A stretch of 64,000 nt of DNA from an uncultured Bacteroidales bacterium (GTDB taxonomy: Bacteria > Bacteroidota > Bacteroidia > Bacteroidales > Muribaculaceae): positions 169,824 through 233,823 of the forward strand of contig CACZNH010000006.1 in assembly GCA_902782465.1 (NCBI GenBank), in the 5' to 3' direction. The notes beneath the pieces are model-generated. The model searched no databases and was not told the origin of the DNA. It saw only the letters and a list, made by a program, of their open reading frames with translations. Within the stretch, counting starts at the first letter, position 1, and every line of letters starts with the position of its first letter. Made by a program: the position numbers and the translations under genes. Of the stretch, positions 53,089 to 61,812 are shown one piece after another.

Positions 53089-53609
53089 GCCAACTACTGA
53101 GCAACAATACCATTACGCTAAGGCCGCTGGAACCCACCGACCTCGATACCCTTTATAACTGGGAGAATGATAGTGCGTTATGGGCTGTCAGCGACACCAC
53201 AGCCCCCTATTCCCGCAAGGCCCTGTGGGACTATCTTGAGGCATACACCGGCGACATCTATGCCCAGCGCCAGCTGCGACTGATGATTACCCTGACCGAT
53301 GACGGCACCCCTGCCGGCACCATTGACTTTTTGAACTTCGACCCGCTGAACAACCGGGCTGAGCTAGGATTGTTCATCGCTGCTGAGCACCGAGGCAAGG
53401 GTCTAGGACGCCAAGCCCTGGAGCGGCTCACGGCTTATGCCCGCGAGCACTTGGGGCTGAGGCAATTATATGTTTTCATCGCACTCGACAATACGGTATG
53501 CCTCAATATGTTTGAGGATTTCGGCTACCGACGCGTGGGGGTGATTCAATCATGGATAAAAAGAGGCAACATCTATCGCGACGTCGCCCTGCTGCAAATG
53601 ATCCTGTAA
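53085..53609 (+). CDS. GNAT family N-acetyltransferase (RimJ/SpeG-like)
   Basis: 174 residues starting MSQLLSNNTITLRPLEPTDL. It has the GNAT acetyl-CoA site A-A-E-H-R-G-K-G-L-G-R-Q-A, the N-x-V-C-L-N-M-F-E-D-F-G-Y-R motif, and W-I-K-R-G-N-I-Y-R-D-V near the end. These fit the RimJ/RimL/SpeG branch that acetylates protein N-termini or polyamines. The ATGA overlap with the GT2 gene shows translational coupling. Substrate unknown. Confidence 0.88.
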   Translation: MSQLLSNNTITLRPLEPTDLDTLYNWENDSALWAVSDTTAPYSRKALWDYLEAYTGDIYAQRQLRLMITLTDDGTPAGTIDFLNFDPLNNRAELGLFIAAEHRGKGLGRQALERLTAYAREHLGLRQLYVFIALDNTVCLNMFEDFGYRRVGVIQSWIKRGNIYRDVALLQMIL

Positions 53610-53626
53610 ATAAAGAAAAAAGGTTG

Positions 53627-54109
53627 TCACTTCATAGAAATCAGCTTCATGGAATTGGGGTCGATACCAATGATACGTCCCTCATCATCAAGCAGGAAGG
53701 AATGGTAACCTTCTTCAAGACGCCAACTCTTGATAATTGACTCTCTAACCTCGGTCGAGGAGTGGAAATGGGTCGAGCGGTCCAAATCATCAACCTCGAG
53801 AATAGCATTGTAAACGCTCTCGCTACGGTCCAGGTTGACCGAGACATGAACGACACGATCAATATTGCGGACCAAACGGTCGTAATACAGATTTCTCAAA
53901 CGGGATTCGGGATCGTCCGACGACCAGAATGACAAAAGCACATTCTCGCCACGTTGCTGTTGCAGCGGTGACAGGTCATTATTCTTGTCACCCAATACCA
54001 GAGATGGTGCCTTGTAGCCAATGCGGCTGTCGGCAGGAGCCGAATAATAGGCCGATGTGAACAAGGTCAGCAATCCCAGTACAGCAAGTATCAATAACGT
54101 TTTATTCAT
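53627..54109 (-). CDS. Thioredoxin-fold envelope protein lacking the CxxC motif
   Basis: 160 residues from the ATG at 54107-54109, with a hydrophobic N-terminus (MNKTLLILAVLGLLTLF) acting as signal or anchor. The frame continues upstream to 54196, but that stretch crosses the promoter. The mature part reads as a TlpA/AhpC-like fold: G-Y-K-A-P-S-L-V-L, then L-L-S-F-W-S-S-D-D-P-E-S-R where the redox C-x-x-C would stand, and later H-S-F-L-L-D-D-E-G-R-I-I. With no cysteine at that site it cannot be an ordinary thiol oxidoreductase. Confidence 0.7.
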   Translation of the reverse strand: MNKTLLILAVLGLLTLFTSAYYSAPADSRIGYKAPSLVLGDKNNDLSPLQQQRGENVLLSFWSSDDPESRLRNLYYDRLVRNIDRVVHVSVNLDRSESVYNAILEVDDLDRSTHFHSSTEVRESIIKSWRLEEGYHSFLLDDEGRIIGIDPNSMKLISMK

Positions 54110-54174
54110 TCTTTGTCTTATTCCAAATTGTGGATAACGCACTAACGGCATCCAATAGTGGGTGCAAAAGTAAT

Positions 54175-54182
54175 CAAAAAAG
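54175..54182 (-). promoter_or_regulatory. -7 box (TACTTTTG) of the thioredoxin-fold gene
   Basis: Consensus match 65 nt before the chosen ATG. This supports the shorter start. Confidence 0.5.
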
Positions 54183-54334
54183 TTATCGACAAACACGAAT
54201 ATTTTTATTTTTTGTCAGAAATTCACATATTTTCACGCTTAAGGCGGAAGGCATCATCCAAGAAATGACTAAAAAATGATTCACAAAACATTATTTTTTT
54301 ACTAAAATATGCCATCGTAAAACAAAAAAAGCAT

Positions 54335-54342
54335 TAACTTTG
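54335..54342 (+). promoter_or_regulatory. -7 box (TAACTTTG) of the small secreted protein gene
   Basis: Consensus match with a leader of about 15 nt before the ATG at 54361. It rules out the TTG at 54340 as the start. Confidence 0.55.
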
Positions 54343-54360
54343 CGCAATTTTATAACCCAA

Positions 54361-54828
54361 ATGAGAATAATGAAAACCATTCAGAAATTATCCGTTTTAT
54401 TGGTATGCCTCACGTTTGGGCTCATGTCGATGGAATGTGACCGCAGTCCAGAGCCAGATCATGTTAAGTTCATATCTTATCAAGTATCGGCAGAGCTGAA
54501 CGACGAGACCTATGCCGGACCTAAGGATCTTGCATCAGAGATTAACAAATGGATTGAGAACAATGAGGTGTACTATGACCTGAAGTACGAGTATCAGACG
54601 GGTGCAGCCTCAGAGTTTACCAAGTTTGACACTGAAGCGCTCACAAAGTACGAACCCTTCAAGACCAAATTCACGCAGTATCTGGATGGCCTCAAGGGAC
54701 GTATTGCTAAAGGTGATTTTAGCATCAAGGATGGCAAAGTGAGTGCTTCCTTCCGCGTATTCTGCGAGCGTGGCCAGGGTCAAGACAGGGTGCTCAAGGA
54801 GGAAACCATCAACTTCTCTTACCCCTAA
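54361..54828 (+). CDS. Small secreted protein of unknown function
   Basis: 155 residues from ATG 54361 (a second ATG at 54370 is possible). The N-terminus (MKTIQKLSVLLVCLTFGLMSM) is a signal sequence. The cysteine that follows (S-M-E-C) has no small residue at -1, so lipidation is doubtful. The rest is a mixed alpha/beta domain with an acidic Y-Y-D-L-K-Y-E-Y-Q-T-G stretch. No family is recognised. It is followed after 9 nt by the DUF695-like gene, which suggests a two-gene operon. Confidence 0.6.
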   Translation: MRIMKTIQKLSVLLVCLTFGLMSMECDRSPEPDHVKFISYQVSAELNDETYAGPKDLASEINKWIENNEVYYDLKYEYQTGAASEFTKFDTEALTKYEPFKTKFTQYLDGLKGRIAKGDFSIKDGKVSASFRVFCERGQGQDRVLKEETINFSYP

Positions 54829-54837
54829 ATTCAGGGA

Positions 54838-55287
54838 ATGGCAAAGCTAACAATCAGTGACGATTGGTGGACAGCGCCTGCCGAGGGAGACAACGGCAGG
54901 CTTATTCTTGTCACTGGACGCCGGGGCCTGGAAAACGTCATGGCCACGGGTTTTTACCGCTATCGTGTTGAGGTGACATGGCAATATGAGGAAGACGCTA
55001 AAGGACTTCCCGCCTATGCCGACAGCAAAATCATGGAAGAGGTCACCGATGCACTCAACGGGTGCTTCAATCGTGACCCTGTTGCCGTCTTGACAGGAAT
55101 CTACACCGGTGACGGTGAACGCAACTGGGTGTTCTATACCCGCAGCCTGCACATCTTCCAGCGCAAGTTCAACGAGGTGATGACACCGTTTCCCACCCTA
55201 CCCCTACAGTTTGAAGCCGAGGAAGACCCCGACTGGCAGGAATACCATGAGATGTGCCAGTGTGAGGTCGCTGAAGGCGACGAATAA
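54838..55287 (+). CDS. DUF695-like protein
   Basis: 149 residues, cytosolic. Features are D-D-W-W-T-A-P-A-E near the start, Y-R-Y-R-V-E-V-T-W-Q-Y, a central V-A-V-L-T-G-I-Y-T-G-D-G-E-R-N-W-V-F-Y-T-R-S strand pair and an acidic tail. The T-G-x-G-x-R-x-W-x-F-Y pattern is typical of DUF695 proteins, whose function is unknown. It has an AGGGA-like ribosome site, a 9-nt gap to the upstream gene and a strong terminator after it. Confidence 0.7.
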   Translation: MAKLTISDDWWTAPAEGDNGRLILVTGRRGLENVMATGFYRYRVEVTWQYEEDAKGLPAYADSKIMEEVTDALNGCFNRDPVAVLTGIYTGDGERNWVFYTRSLHIFQRKFNEVMTPFPTLPLQFEAEEDPDWQEYHEMCQCEVAEGDE

Positions 55288-55309
55288 CATCTGTGGCATT
55301 AACAAAACA

Positions 55310-55353
55310 CAGGGATTCGACCCTAAACAACGGGTTGAATCCCTGCTTTTTTT
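55310..55353 (+). terminator. Terminator of the DUF695 operon
   Basis: Near-perfect 14-bp stem (55310-55323 with 55332-55345), 8-nt loop, then seven T residues. Confidence 0.88.
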
Positions 55354-55374
55354 CAGAACAATCCTCTCACAAAA

Positions 55375-56772
55375 CTACTGCTTGAGCAGATAGTCAATCA
55401 GGTCTGTAATATCGCCGATAGTGGCCGGATTACCAGTGTAATACAGGATACCTTCATTCAGCAGGAGGTCAATCAAGTCGGCGACATCGGCAATACCGAT
55501 AACACCGTCGCGATTAACATCAAAATACAGGTATGCCGGCTTATTAGGTGTACATAGAACCACCCGCTGCTCGGTGCTGTAGTCATGATTGCCGGGATTG
55601 AGTGCCAAGGTCTCAAAATAACCGTTGTAGTCACCGCCCCAGCCCCAATTGAGATGGAAACGCCCCTCGGCATCATAACCGTCGATGACAAACGCATGAG
55701 AACCGCTGCCTTTGCCCGTGTAATACATGGGACGGCCCGCATCCACCTCGCTGCGAATCAATTCGTCCCAATTGCCATACCAATAATTATCGCGTTCGAT
55801 GTAATTGACCGAATAATCAAAATAATCCCTGAATGAATTGTACACGTTGCTGATAAAGGCACCGCTGCCGAAGTCACAACTTGCATATTGCATCTTGAGG
55901 GTAATACCCAGGTCGCTCATCAACTTGGCGACAGCGTTGCCATAGGTATTGTTGACATCGGGCACCGTGTCCCCGTTCTCGTCAATGACCTTGATGTAGA
56001 TATGCATGTTTTCGTCAAAATAGCCGTAATTATTCTTGTCCTTATACAGATACTGATCCTTCATCAGGTTCCACTGGTATTCCGATTGGGACAAGTCAGT
56101 GCTTAGTGTCATCATGTCGGTGACGAGTTCACCAGTTTCGGGGTCATAATACTTGACAGTACAGTCATAGCTATAGGAGCCGGAACCTTTCTTGGGCCAC
56201 TCGTGATACTTCATAATCTGAGCCATAGCCGCGGCAGCGCAACCAGTGCAAGCCCTGCCACCATAGATGAAGTACTTGTCGTTGGCTGACGGCGCCTCAG
56301 GGCACATATCGTTGAATGGGCGGCACTGATCCCATTGTGTCGACATCAGCGGGCCGACGCCACCGTTCAGCTTAACCCTGCTGCGCGGCTGAACATCAGG
56401 ATGCTCACGCAGGAACTGCATCTGACGTTGATACTCGCCGAACCACCACCTGACGTTCTCGGGCAATTTGGCGTAATCGAACGTGCCATGGTCGCAATAG
56501 CCCCAAACCGGTTGCACACGGTCCTCACCGCTGACGATAATGAAACCTCCGTCAATGCCACGAGTAAAAACATAATAATCGGGGTTTCCGGCCACGGAGC
56601 GAGCCTCGTGTGCCAACTTCAATGCGCCGCCATGACCTGAACGGAATTTGCCGGAGCCTTGATTAACAAACTGTTGTGCAATGTTCAAGGCTTGGGACAC
56701 CGTAACCTCGGCGCCATGGGCCGATACAGCCATCATCATGGCCATCATCAAAAACTGAATCTGTTTCCTCAT
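55375..56772 (-). CDS. C10 (streptopain-like) cysteine peptidase with dockerin-like tail
   Basis: 465 residues: signal peptide, then an N-terminal propeptide (residues ~20-135) with the Y-Y-V-F-x-R-G-x-x-G-G-F-I-I-V-S-G-E-D pattern of C10 zymogens. The mature peptidase has catalytic Cys178 (ACTGCAAAAMAQIMKYH), His359 (GSGSHAFVIDGYD) and the W-G-W-G-G motif at 376-380. The tail has one good dockerin-like loop (DVNRDGVIGIADV) and a second repeat that lost its loop (NPATIGDITDLID). Secreted endopeptidase; broad protein degradation is likely. Tandem with a second C10 gene upstream. Confidence 0.92.
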   Translation of the reverse strand: MRKQIQFLMMAMMMAVSAHGAEVTVSQALNIAQQFVNQGSGKFRSGHGGALKLAHEARSVAGNPDYYVFTRGIDGGFIIVSGEDRVQPVWGYCDHGTFDYAKLPENVRWWFGEYQRQMQFLREHPDVQPRSRVKLNGGVGPLMSTQWDQCRPFNDMCPEAPSANDKYFIYGGRACTGCAAAAMAQIMKYHEWPKKGSGSYSYDCTVKYYDPETGELVTDMMTLSTDLSQSEYQWNLMKDQYLYKDKNNYGYFDENMHIYIKVIDENGDTVPDVNNTYGNAVAKLMSDLGITLKMQYASCDFGSGAFISNVYNSFRDYFDYSVNYIERDNYWYGNWDELIRSEVDAGRPMYYTGKGSGSHAFVIDGYDAEGRFHLNWGWGGDYNGYFETLALNPGNHDYSTEQRVVLCTPNKPAYLYFDVNRDGVIGIADVADLIDLLLNEGILYYTGNPATIGDITDLIDYLLKQ

Positions 56773-56830
56773 TTGCTAGGTATTACTCTAAATTGATTAA
56801 TAAAGCATCAGTTACATTCTAAAGACAGGA

Positions 56831-56838
56831 CAAAATTA
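56831..56838 (-). promoter_or_regulatory. -7 box (TAATTTTG) of C10 peptidase 1
   Basis: Consensus match 58 nt before the start codon, so this gene has its own promoter. Confidence 0.5.
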
Positions 56839-56882
56839 GCCTATTCCACAGACATGTACAAGCAAAATACAATATATATACA

Positions 56883-56919
56883 ATACGAGGCTGCACCGTA
56901 ATAGGGCGCAGCCTCGTAT
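56883..56919 (-). terminator. Terminator of C10 peptidase 2
   Basis: Perfect 12-bp stem (56883-56894 with 56908-56919), 13-nt loop, 32 nt past the stop; followed by TTG and AT-rich DNA without a long T-run. Confidence 0.65.
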
Positions 56920-56951
56920 CATAGTTATGAGGTTGACAGTTCCGAACGGGA

Positions 56952-58658
56952 TTATTGGGCTCCGTTCAGGATAAAATCAATCAGTCTGGTGATATCTCCG
57001 ATGACTGCTTGCTGACCCGTGTAACACAGTATGCCTCCGTTAAGTACCATGTCAATCAGTTGGGTGACATCCAAGACGTTAATCACTCCATCCTGGTTGA
57101 CGTCATAATACAGAACAGCATTGGCTTCACCAACCAACGTGAACTTCACAGGCTCATAATTGCCACCAGCGCTCAGTATCAACTGAGCCGTATGCTGTCC
57201 TCCGGCAGTGGGACGATAGTAAACATTGAGCGCATACGGATTATCATAGTCCAGAGATTCAATAGGCAATGAGTTGACAGTGTGGAACATGGCGGCATCA
57301 GCGCCTGTGATGGTCACCGTCACATCCTGATCTGTATATCGTCCATAAACCTCTATCATCTTGGCTATCTCGTTCTCGCCATTGGGCACCTGGACAGTGC
57401 CGAAGTCGATGGTCGCGTTTTCACTGGGCACCGTCAGGAACGGCCGGTTGGGCTCGCTGGCAATAACCTCCTGATAAGAGTTATAGCCGTTGCCGTTGCC
57501 ATCGGGGTCAAGTGCCAGTGACTCGAAATAGCCGTTATAACTGCCTCCCCAGCCCCAGTTGACATGGAAACGTCCCTGGTTGTCATAGCCGTCGAGGACA
57601 AAGGCGTGACCGCCACTGCCGTGACCGCTGAAGTAAAGCGGGTAATGGTAATCCAGCCAGCCGCGCATCAACTCGTCAAAGTCGCCATCGTAGTCGTCGC
57701 GGTAGGCATATCCCACCTGATAGTTGAAATGGTCCAGCAGGGCATAGTAAGCATCATAGGTATAGGCACCACTGCCGTTGTAGCCATACATCATCTCGCA
57801 GGCGATGCCCACGTCGCTGAGCAGCTTGGCCACAGCAGCGCTGTGCACACCGTTGGGGTCGGTAATCGTGTCGCCGTTCTCGTCAATGACCTTGATATAG
57901 ACATGCCACTGATCATCGAAATAACCATAGTAGTTCTTATCCATGTACAGGTATTCGTCCTTCATCAGGTCCCACTGATAAGTTGACTGGCTGAAATCGC
58001 AGCTCAACGTCATCGGCACATTGCCTTCCTGGGTCGTCAAGTCAAAATCATAGGTCTTGCTGCCAACGCCCCTAGCCGGCCATTTATAATAATACATAAT
58101 CTGCGATAAAGCGGTAGCAACACAGCCGGAGCAGGCATGGCCGCCGTAAATCATATAGGTATCATCATCATCGGCAGCCGCGGGACACAAGTCGTTGTAG
58201 GGCTTGCACTGGTTCCACTTGCTGGTGAGCAGCGGAGCGACACTGGTCGTCAGGTTGACCGCCTTGCGGGGCTTGGCCTGGGGATGGTCGCGCAAGTACT
58301 GCATCTGGCGCTGGTACTCGCTGAACCACCACTTGACATTGTCGGGCAACTTAGCGTATTCAAACTTGCCTCTCTCACAATAGCCCCACACGGGCTGGAC
58401 GCGGTCCTCGCCACTGACAACGACAAAGCCGTCGCCCTCGCCACGGTTAAACACATAGTAGTCAGCCTTGCCGCTGGCCGAGGTTGCGGAATGAGCCAGT
58501 GTCAACTTGCTGTTGGGCACTGCTTTCATCTTGGCCGTTCCGGCGCTGACAAATCGCTGAGCGATGTCCAGCGCCTGACTTTCGGTCACCTCAGCTGCCT
58601 GAGCCGATGCTGCCATCAAGGCCACAGTCATCAATAACAGAATGGTCTTTTTCATCAT
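56952..58658 (-). CDS. C10 cysteine peptidase with Ig-like domain and dockerin-like tail
   Basis: 568 residues: signal peptide, C10 propeptide, peptidase with Cys179 (ACSGCVATALSQIMYY) and His351 (GSGGHAFVLDGYD), and W369-G-W-G-G. It differs from its neighbour by a ~100-residue beta-sandwich insert (about 415-515: I-D-F-G-T-V-Q-V-P-N-G-E-N ... F-T-L-V-G-E-A) resembling Ig-like/HYDIN modules. The tail again has one sound dockerin-like loop (DVNQDGVINVLDV) and a decayed second one (QAVIGDITRLID). Secreted peptidase with own promoter and terminator. Confidence 0.92.
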   Translation of the reverse strand: MMKKTILLLMTVALMAASAQAAEVTESQALDIAQRFVSAGTAKMKAVPNSKLTLAHSATSASGKADYYVFNRGEGDGFVVVSGEDRVQPVWGYCERGKFEYAKLPDNVKWWFSEYQRQMQYLRDHPQAKPRKAVNLTTSVAPLLTSKWNQCKPYNDLCPAAADDDDTYMIYGGHACSGCVATALSQIMYYYKWPARGVGSKTYDFDLTTQEGNVPMTLSCDFSQSTYQWDLMKDEYLYMDKNYYGYFDDQWHVYIKVIDENGDTITDPNGVHSAAVAKLLSDVGIACEMMYGYNGSGAYTYDAYYALLDHFNYQVGYAYRDDYDGDFDELMRGWLDYHYPLYFSGHGSGGHAFVLDGYDNQGRFHVNWGWGGSYNGYFESLALDPDGNGNGYNSYQEVIASEPNRPFLTVPSENATIDFGTVQVPNGENEIAKMIEVYGRYTDQDVTVTITGADAAMFHTVNSLPIESLDYDNPYALNVYYRPTAGGQHTAQLILSAGGNYEPVKFTLVGEANAVLYYDVNQDGVINVLDVTQLIDMVLNGGILCYTGQQAVIGDITRLIDFILNGAQ

Positions 58659-58696
58659 CTTCTAATAATTAGTTATGTTATAAAAAGGATTTTCTG

Positions 58697-58704
58697 CAAA
58701 TTTA
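58697..58704 (-). promoter_or_regulatory. -7 box (TAAATTTG) of C10 peptidase 2
   Basis: Consensus match 38 nt before the start codon. Confidence 0.5.
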
Positions 58705-58758
58705 CACATATTTTCCCAATTTAAACGTTTTCATGTTCAGAAAAACGCTTTTTATTCA

Positions 58759-60612
58759 TCATGAATATCTCATAATTAATTCAATCAGCTTATTCAAGTC
58801 CGTGACGTTGACCACGCCGTCGTTGTTTATGTCTGCCTTGCGGTAGACATCGTCACTCACCTTGTCACCCAGGATGATTCCGATAACGATATTCAAATAG
58901 TAGAAGGGTGGTTCCGGTGGGTCAATGGGACCAATCTCACCCTGGATGAACTTGTAGTCCTGATAGGCTCCGGGATACTCAAATCGGACAACAGCCTCGC
59001 GATAATGCACACCCCCGGGCAATGGTTCGGCAGTCACCGTAGCATTGACTATGCCAGTGAACTCATCAAACTCCATCTGGTCCTCAAGTTTGATGGTGAG
59101 CCAATCGGGCACGTCATCACTATTGCAATGTACCCACCAGTAGTCATCAGCACTCGGCTCCCACGACAAGAACTCGATGCCACAGACCGTGTAATCACCA
59201 AAGTGTTTCTCCATCAGGCCGCCTTCGTTGGGGAATCTGTACACACCGTCCTCTTCTTCACGGTTGAAGGTCAAGTAAGGCAGCTCAGTGCTCAAGAAAA
59301 TGGTCAAACCGGTCTTCATTTCATCTCCCTTGAAGAAGTTGTTCAGACCTACCCATTCATAGTGATCCACATGACCTTCCACATCCTTGACACCGTACTT
59401 GAGGTAAGCCAGCTCGCCGAAGCCCTCGTCGGTGTGAATATCACTGCTGATCATAGCCGAAAAATCGACCAACTCATTCATCTCAGGGTCGTTGTAACCG
59501 TCGATAGCTACCAGAATCGGGAAGTCGATGGTCGGGGTAATTTCATACTCCAGACCGTCTTCCTCACCGTAGAGGGTGAAAAACACCAGTCCTCCGGTCT
59601 TATCATTAGTCTCAGGGTCGATGATTGCGCGTCCCCTGGCAATGAGTTCACCGGGCTGTTCAGGAAGCACTGCTACATCGGTATCACTGTAAGGCGGGAT
59701 AGCGTCAAGTTTGTATATCTTGCAAGTCATCTGTGTCTGGGCTTTCACCTCAAGGAAGGCACATTCCAGAACCACTTGATTGAGCAGGTAGGGAGCAGTG
59801 GGTTTCTCAAAGGCCTGAGCAATGCCGTCGATACATTGCCCATGGGTCGTACCACCGTTCTTACCGAACCAGTAGCCTTTCTCATTGTCACCTGAAGGCA
59901 CAGCACCAGAGTAATAGGTCATCGGATAGAAATAGTCACCATTACGGCCACCAGGATAGAAGCCCTTACTTGACTTGAGGTAGTCGTCTCCCCAAAAGTG
60001 CATGGTGCTGGGAAGAGAGTAGATATAGCCTTTGCGCTCATTAATGACTGTTGGAGCATCGGGGGTACCACCCATTTCATAGCCATGAAGGGCCCACGAG
60101 TAAAAATCGTCACCATCCATCACGTAGAGGATTGGAGCTTCAAAGACCCCCAAGCCCCATTTAAAGGCCAGGTCTTCACCTGAGACTGTAACCCACTTAG
60201 ATTCGTATCCAGAATCGGTTTCTTCGCCTGTCTGGACATCCCATTCGCAGGTGGCATCAGGCCCCGCACCTTCTACAATGCTTTTAAAAGTGTAAAAAGT
60301 GTAAGGCTTTACCGCGAGGATAGAAGTAATTGCCATACCACAATTTATTCCATCCTCTACAATAGTGTTACAATAGAATGCGCCAGCAGGACGTCGATAG
60401 TACATTCGGGTAGGTGGCGTTGCTTTGCGCTGAGCCTTGACAACAGGAGTTCCTGGCTCACGCATCTGCATGACCTCCACCTTGGCTTGAGGACGTGATT
60501 GAAGTGTGTTCACCGGTTGCGGCTGTACACCCCTCACTCCATGCCGATTTAACTGGGCACTAGCGCTCATCACCATGAACGCTGCAAATAATAAAAGTAA
60601 AGATTTCCTCAT
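58759..60612 (-). CDS. Secreted paralog 3, dockerin-like C-terminus
   Basis: 617 residues with signal peptide (MRKSLLLLFAAFMVMSASAQ). It is similar end to end to the genes at 24223-26121 and 26419-28278, sharing R-R-P-A-G-A-F, H-G-Y-E-M-G-G-T, F-W-G-D-D-Y-L-K-S-S-K, Y-P-M-T-Y-Y-S-G-A, Y-W-F-G-K-N-G-G and the BACON-like segment (S-W-E-P-S-A-D-D-Y-W-W). The first dockerin-like loop has been lost (only Y-Y-L-N-I-V-I-G-I-I-L-G remains), while the second (DINNDGVVNVTDL) is intact. It lies beside two C10 peptidases, whereas its paralogs lie beside SusCD. Function unknown. Confidence 0.75.
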   Translation of the reverse strand: MRKSLLLLFAAFMVMSASAQLNRHGVRGVQPQPVNTLQSRPQAKVEVMQMREPGTPVVKAQRKATPPTRMYYRRPAGAFYCNTIVEDGINCGMAITSILAVKPYTFYTFKSIVEGAGPDATCEWDVQTGEETDSGYESKWVTVSGEDLAFKWGLGVFEAPILYVMDGDDFYSWALHGYEMGGTPDAPTVINERKGYIYSLPSTMHFWGDDYLKSSKGFYPGGRNGDYFYPMTYYSGAVPSGDNEKGYWFGKNGGTTHGQCIDGIAQAFEKPTAPYLLNQVVLECAFLEVKAQTQMTCKIYKLDAIPPYSDTDVAVLPEQPGELIARGRAIIDPETNDKTGGLVFFTLYGEEDGLEYEITPTIDFPILVAIDGYNDPEMNELVDFSAMISSDIHTDEGFGELAYLKYGVKDVEGHVDHYEWVGLNNFFKGDEMKTGLTIFLSTELPYLTFNREEEDGVYRFPNEGGLMEKHFGDYTVCGIEFLSWEPSADDYWWVHCNSDDVPDWLTIKLEDQMEFDEFTGIVNATVTAEPLPGGVHYREAVVRFEYPGAYQDYKFIQGEIGPIDPPEPPFYYLNIVIGIILGDKVSDDVYRKADINNDGVVNVTDLNKLIELIMRYS

Positions 60613-60672
60613 AACTTTTAGATTTTAAATAATGATAGATACTCTAAATAAAGGAATACAATTTCCCACTTG

Positions 60673-60680
60673 CAAAAATA
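60673..60680 (-). promoter_or_regulatory. -7 box (TATTTTTG) of paralog 3
   Basis: Consensus match 60 nt before the start codon. Confidence 0.5.
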
Positions 60681-60768
60681 ATCAATCTCCTCCAAATTTC
60701 AAAACATTAATGACTTTTTTACACATTTTTTGCCAAAACTATTACATTCCGCCAAATCCAACAGGCTC

Positions 60769-60792
60769 AAAAAAAAAGCGGGCAATGCCCGC
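60769..60792 (-). terminator. fabG terminator
   Basis: GCGGGC/GCCCGC stem with a 3-nt loop, followed by nine T residues on the minus strand. A second copy of the same hairpin without a T-run lies at 60852-60868, just after the fabG stop. Confidence 0.85.
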
Positions 60793-60827
60793 TTAAACAT
60801 AACCCGGCGGCGAATCCCGCCTCTATC

Positions 60828-60868
60828 CTCACTCCACTCTCCACTCTCCACAGCGGGCAACGCCCGCT
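60828..60868. repeat. CACTCTC tandem repeat and duplicate GCGGGC hairpin
   Basis: Three CACTC(TC) units followed by AGCGGGC-AAC-GCCCGCT. The hairpin repeats the terminator stem found 75 bp away. Confidence 0.6.
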
Positions 60869-60874
60869 TTAAAA

Positions 60875-61630
60875 CTACATGTTCATGCCGCCATCAACCT
60901 GGATGACCTGGCCGGTGACGTAACTCGACATGTCGCTGGCGAGGAAGGTAGCCACGTTGGCGATGTCCTCGACAGTGCCACCACGACGCAGGGGGATGCG
61001 CTGGCACCATTCCTTGCGCACGTCCTCGGGCAAGGCCTGAGTCATCGCGGTGTCGATAAAGCCGGGAGCGATGGCATTGGCACGGATGCCACGGCTACCC
61101 ATCTCCTGGGCGATACTCTTGGCCAGGGCGATAAGGCCGGCCTTGCTGGCAGCGTAGTTGGCCTGTCCGGCGTTACCGTGAACACCCACTACCGATGCCA
61201 TGTTGATGATGGAACCATTGCGCTGGCGCATCATGATGGGCACCAGGGCATGGATAAAGTTGAACGCACTCTTGAGGTTAACGGCGATGACGGCGTCCCA
61301 CTGCTGCTCGGTCATGCGCAGCATGATACCGTCCTTGGTGATGCCTGCGTTGTTGACCAGAATGTCGATGTGGCCGAAGTCCTCGTGAATCTGCCTCACG
61401 ACAGCCTCGGTCTCCTCAAAGTTGGCAGCGTTGCTGGCATAACCCTTGGCCTTGACGCCCAGGGCAGCAATTTCCTGCTCGGTCTGCTTGCCGTTGTCGT
61501 CAATGACGAGGTCGGTGAATGCGATGTCGGCACCCTCGGCAGCAAACTTCAGGGCGATGGCCTTGCCGATGCCCCTGGCGGCTCCGGTAATGAGCGCCAC
61601 TTTTCCTTTTAACATTTTCATTGTTTTCAT
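60875..61630 (-). CDS. fabG: 3-oxoacyl-ACP reductase
   Basis: Reduces 3-oxoacyl-ACP with NADPH in fatty-acid elongation. 251-residue classical SDR: T-G-A-A-R-G-I-G (residues 15-22), N-N-A-G (93-96), catalytic Ser146, Tyr159 and Lys163 (Y-A-A-S-K), and C-terminal V-T-G-Q-V-I-Q-V-D-G-G-M-N-M. Three ATGs lie within the first six codons; the first is used. Single gene with its own -7 box and terminator, outside a fab cluster. Confidence 0.94.
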   Translation of the reverse strand: MKTMKMLKGKVALITGAARGIGKAIALKFAAEGADIAFTDLVIDDNGKQTEQEIAALGVKAKGYASNAANFEETEAVVRQIHEDFGHIDILVNNAGITKDGIMLRMTEQQWDAVIAVNLKSAFNFIHALVPIMMRQRNGSIINMASVVGVHGNAGQANYAASKAGLIALAKSIAQEMGSRGIRANAIAPGFIDTAMTQALPEDVRKEWCQRIPLRRGGTVEDIANVATFLASDMSSYVTGQVIQVDGGMNM

Positions 61631-61672
61631 TTCAGTTTATGGTTATTAATGTTTTTTTCTTCAAATGAACTG

Positions 61673-61680
61673 CAAAGGTA
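61673..61680 (-). promoter_or_regulatory. -7 box (TACCTTTG) of fabG
   Basis: Consensus match 42 nt before the fabG start. Confidence 0.55.
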
Positions 61681-61758
61681 GTTATATTTGTCGAGATGAC
61701 CAAATCTCACACTAAGCCACTATGTCTTTTAACGACTTATCACGCGAATTCTGCGAAG

Positions 61759-61791
61759 GCGTCCGCACCCCCACGAGAGGAATGCGGACGC
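61759..61791. terminator. Hairpin downstream of the BspA-like gene
   Basis: Perfect 9-bp stem GCGTCCGCA/TGCGGACGC with a 15-nt loop, 22 nt past the stop; there is no T-run on either side. Confidence 0.45.
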
Positions 61792-61812
61792 TTAGCTTCT
61801 ATCTCCTAATCC

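Noticed and set aside
60875-61630. fabG as part of a biosynthetic gene cluster
   Set aside because: No ketosynthase, acyltransferase or carrier protein nearby; it is a stand-alone housekeeping reductase.
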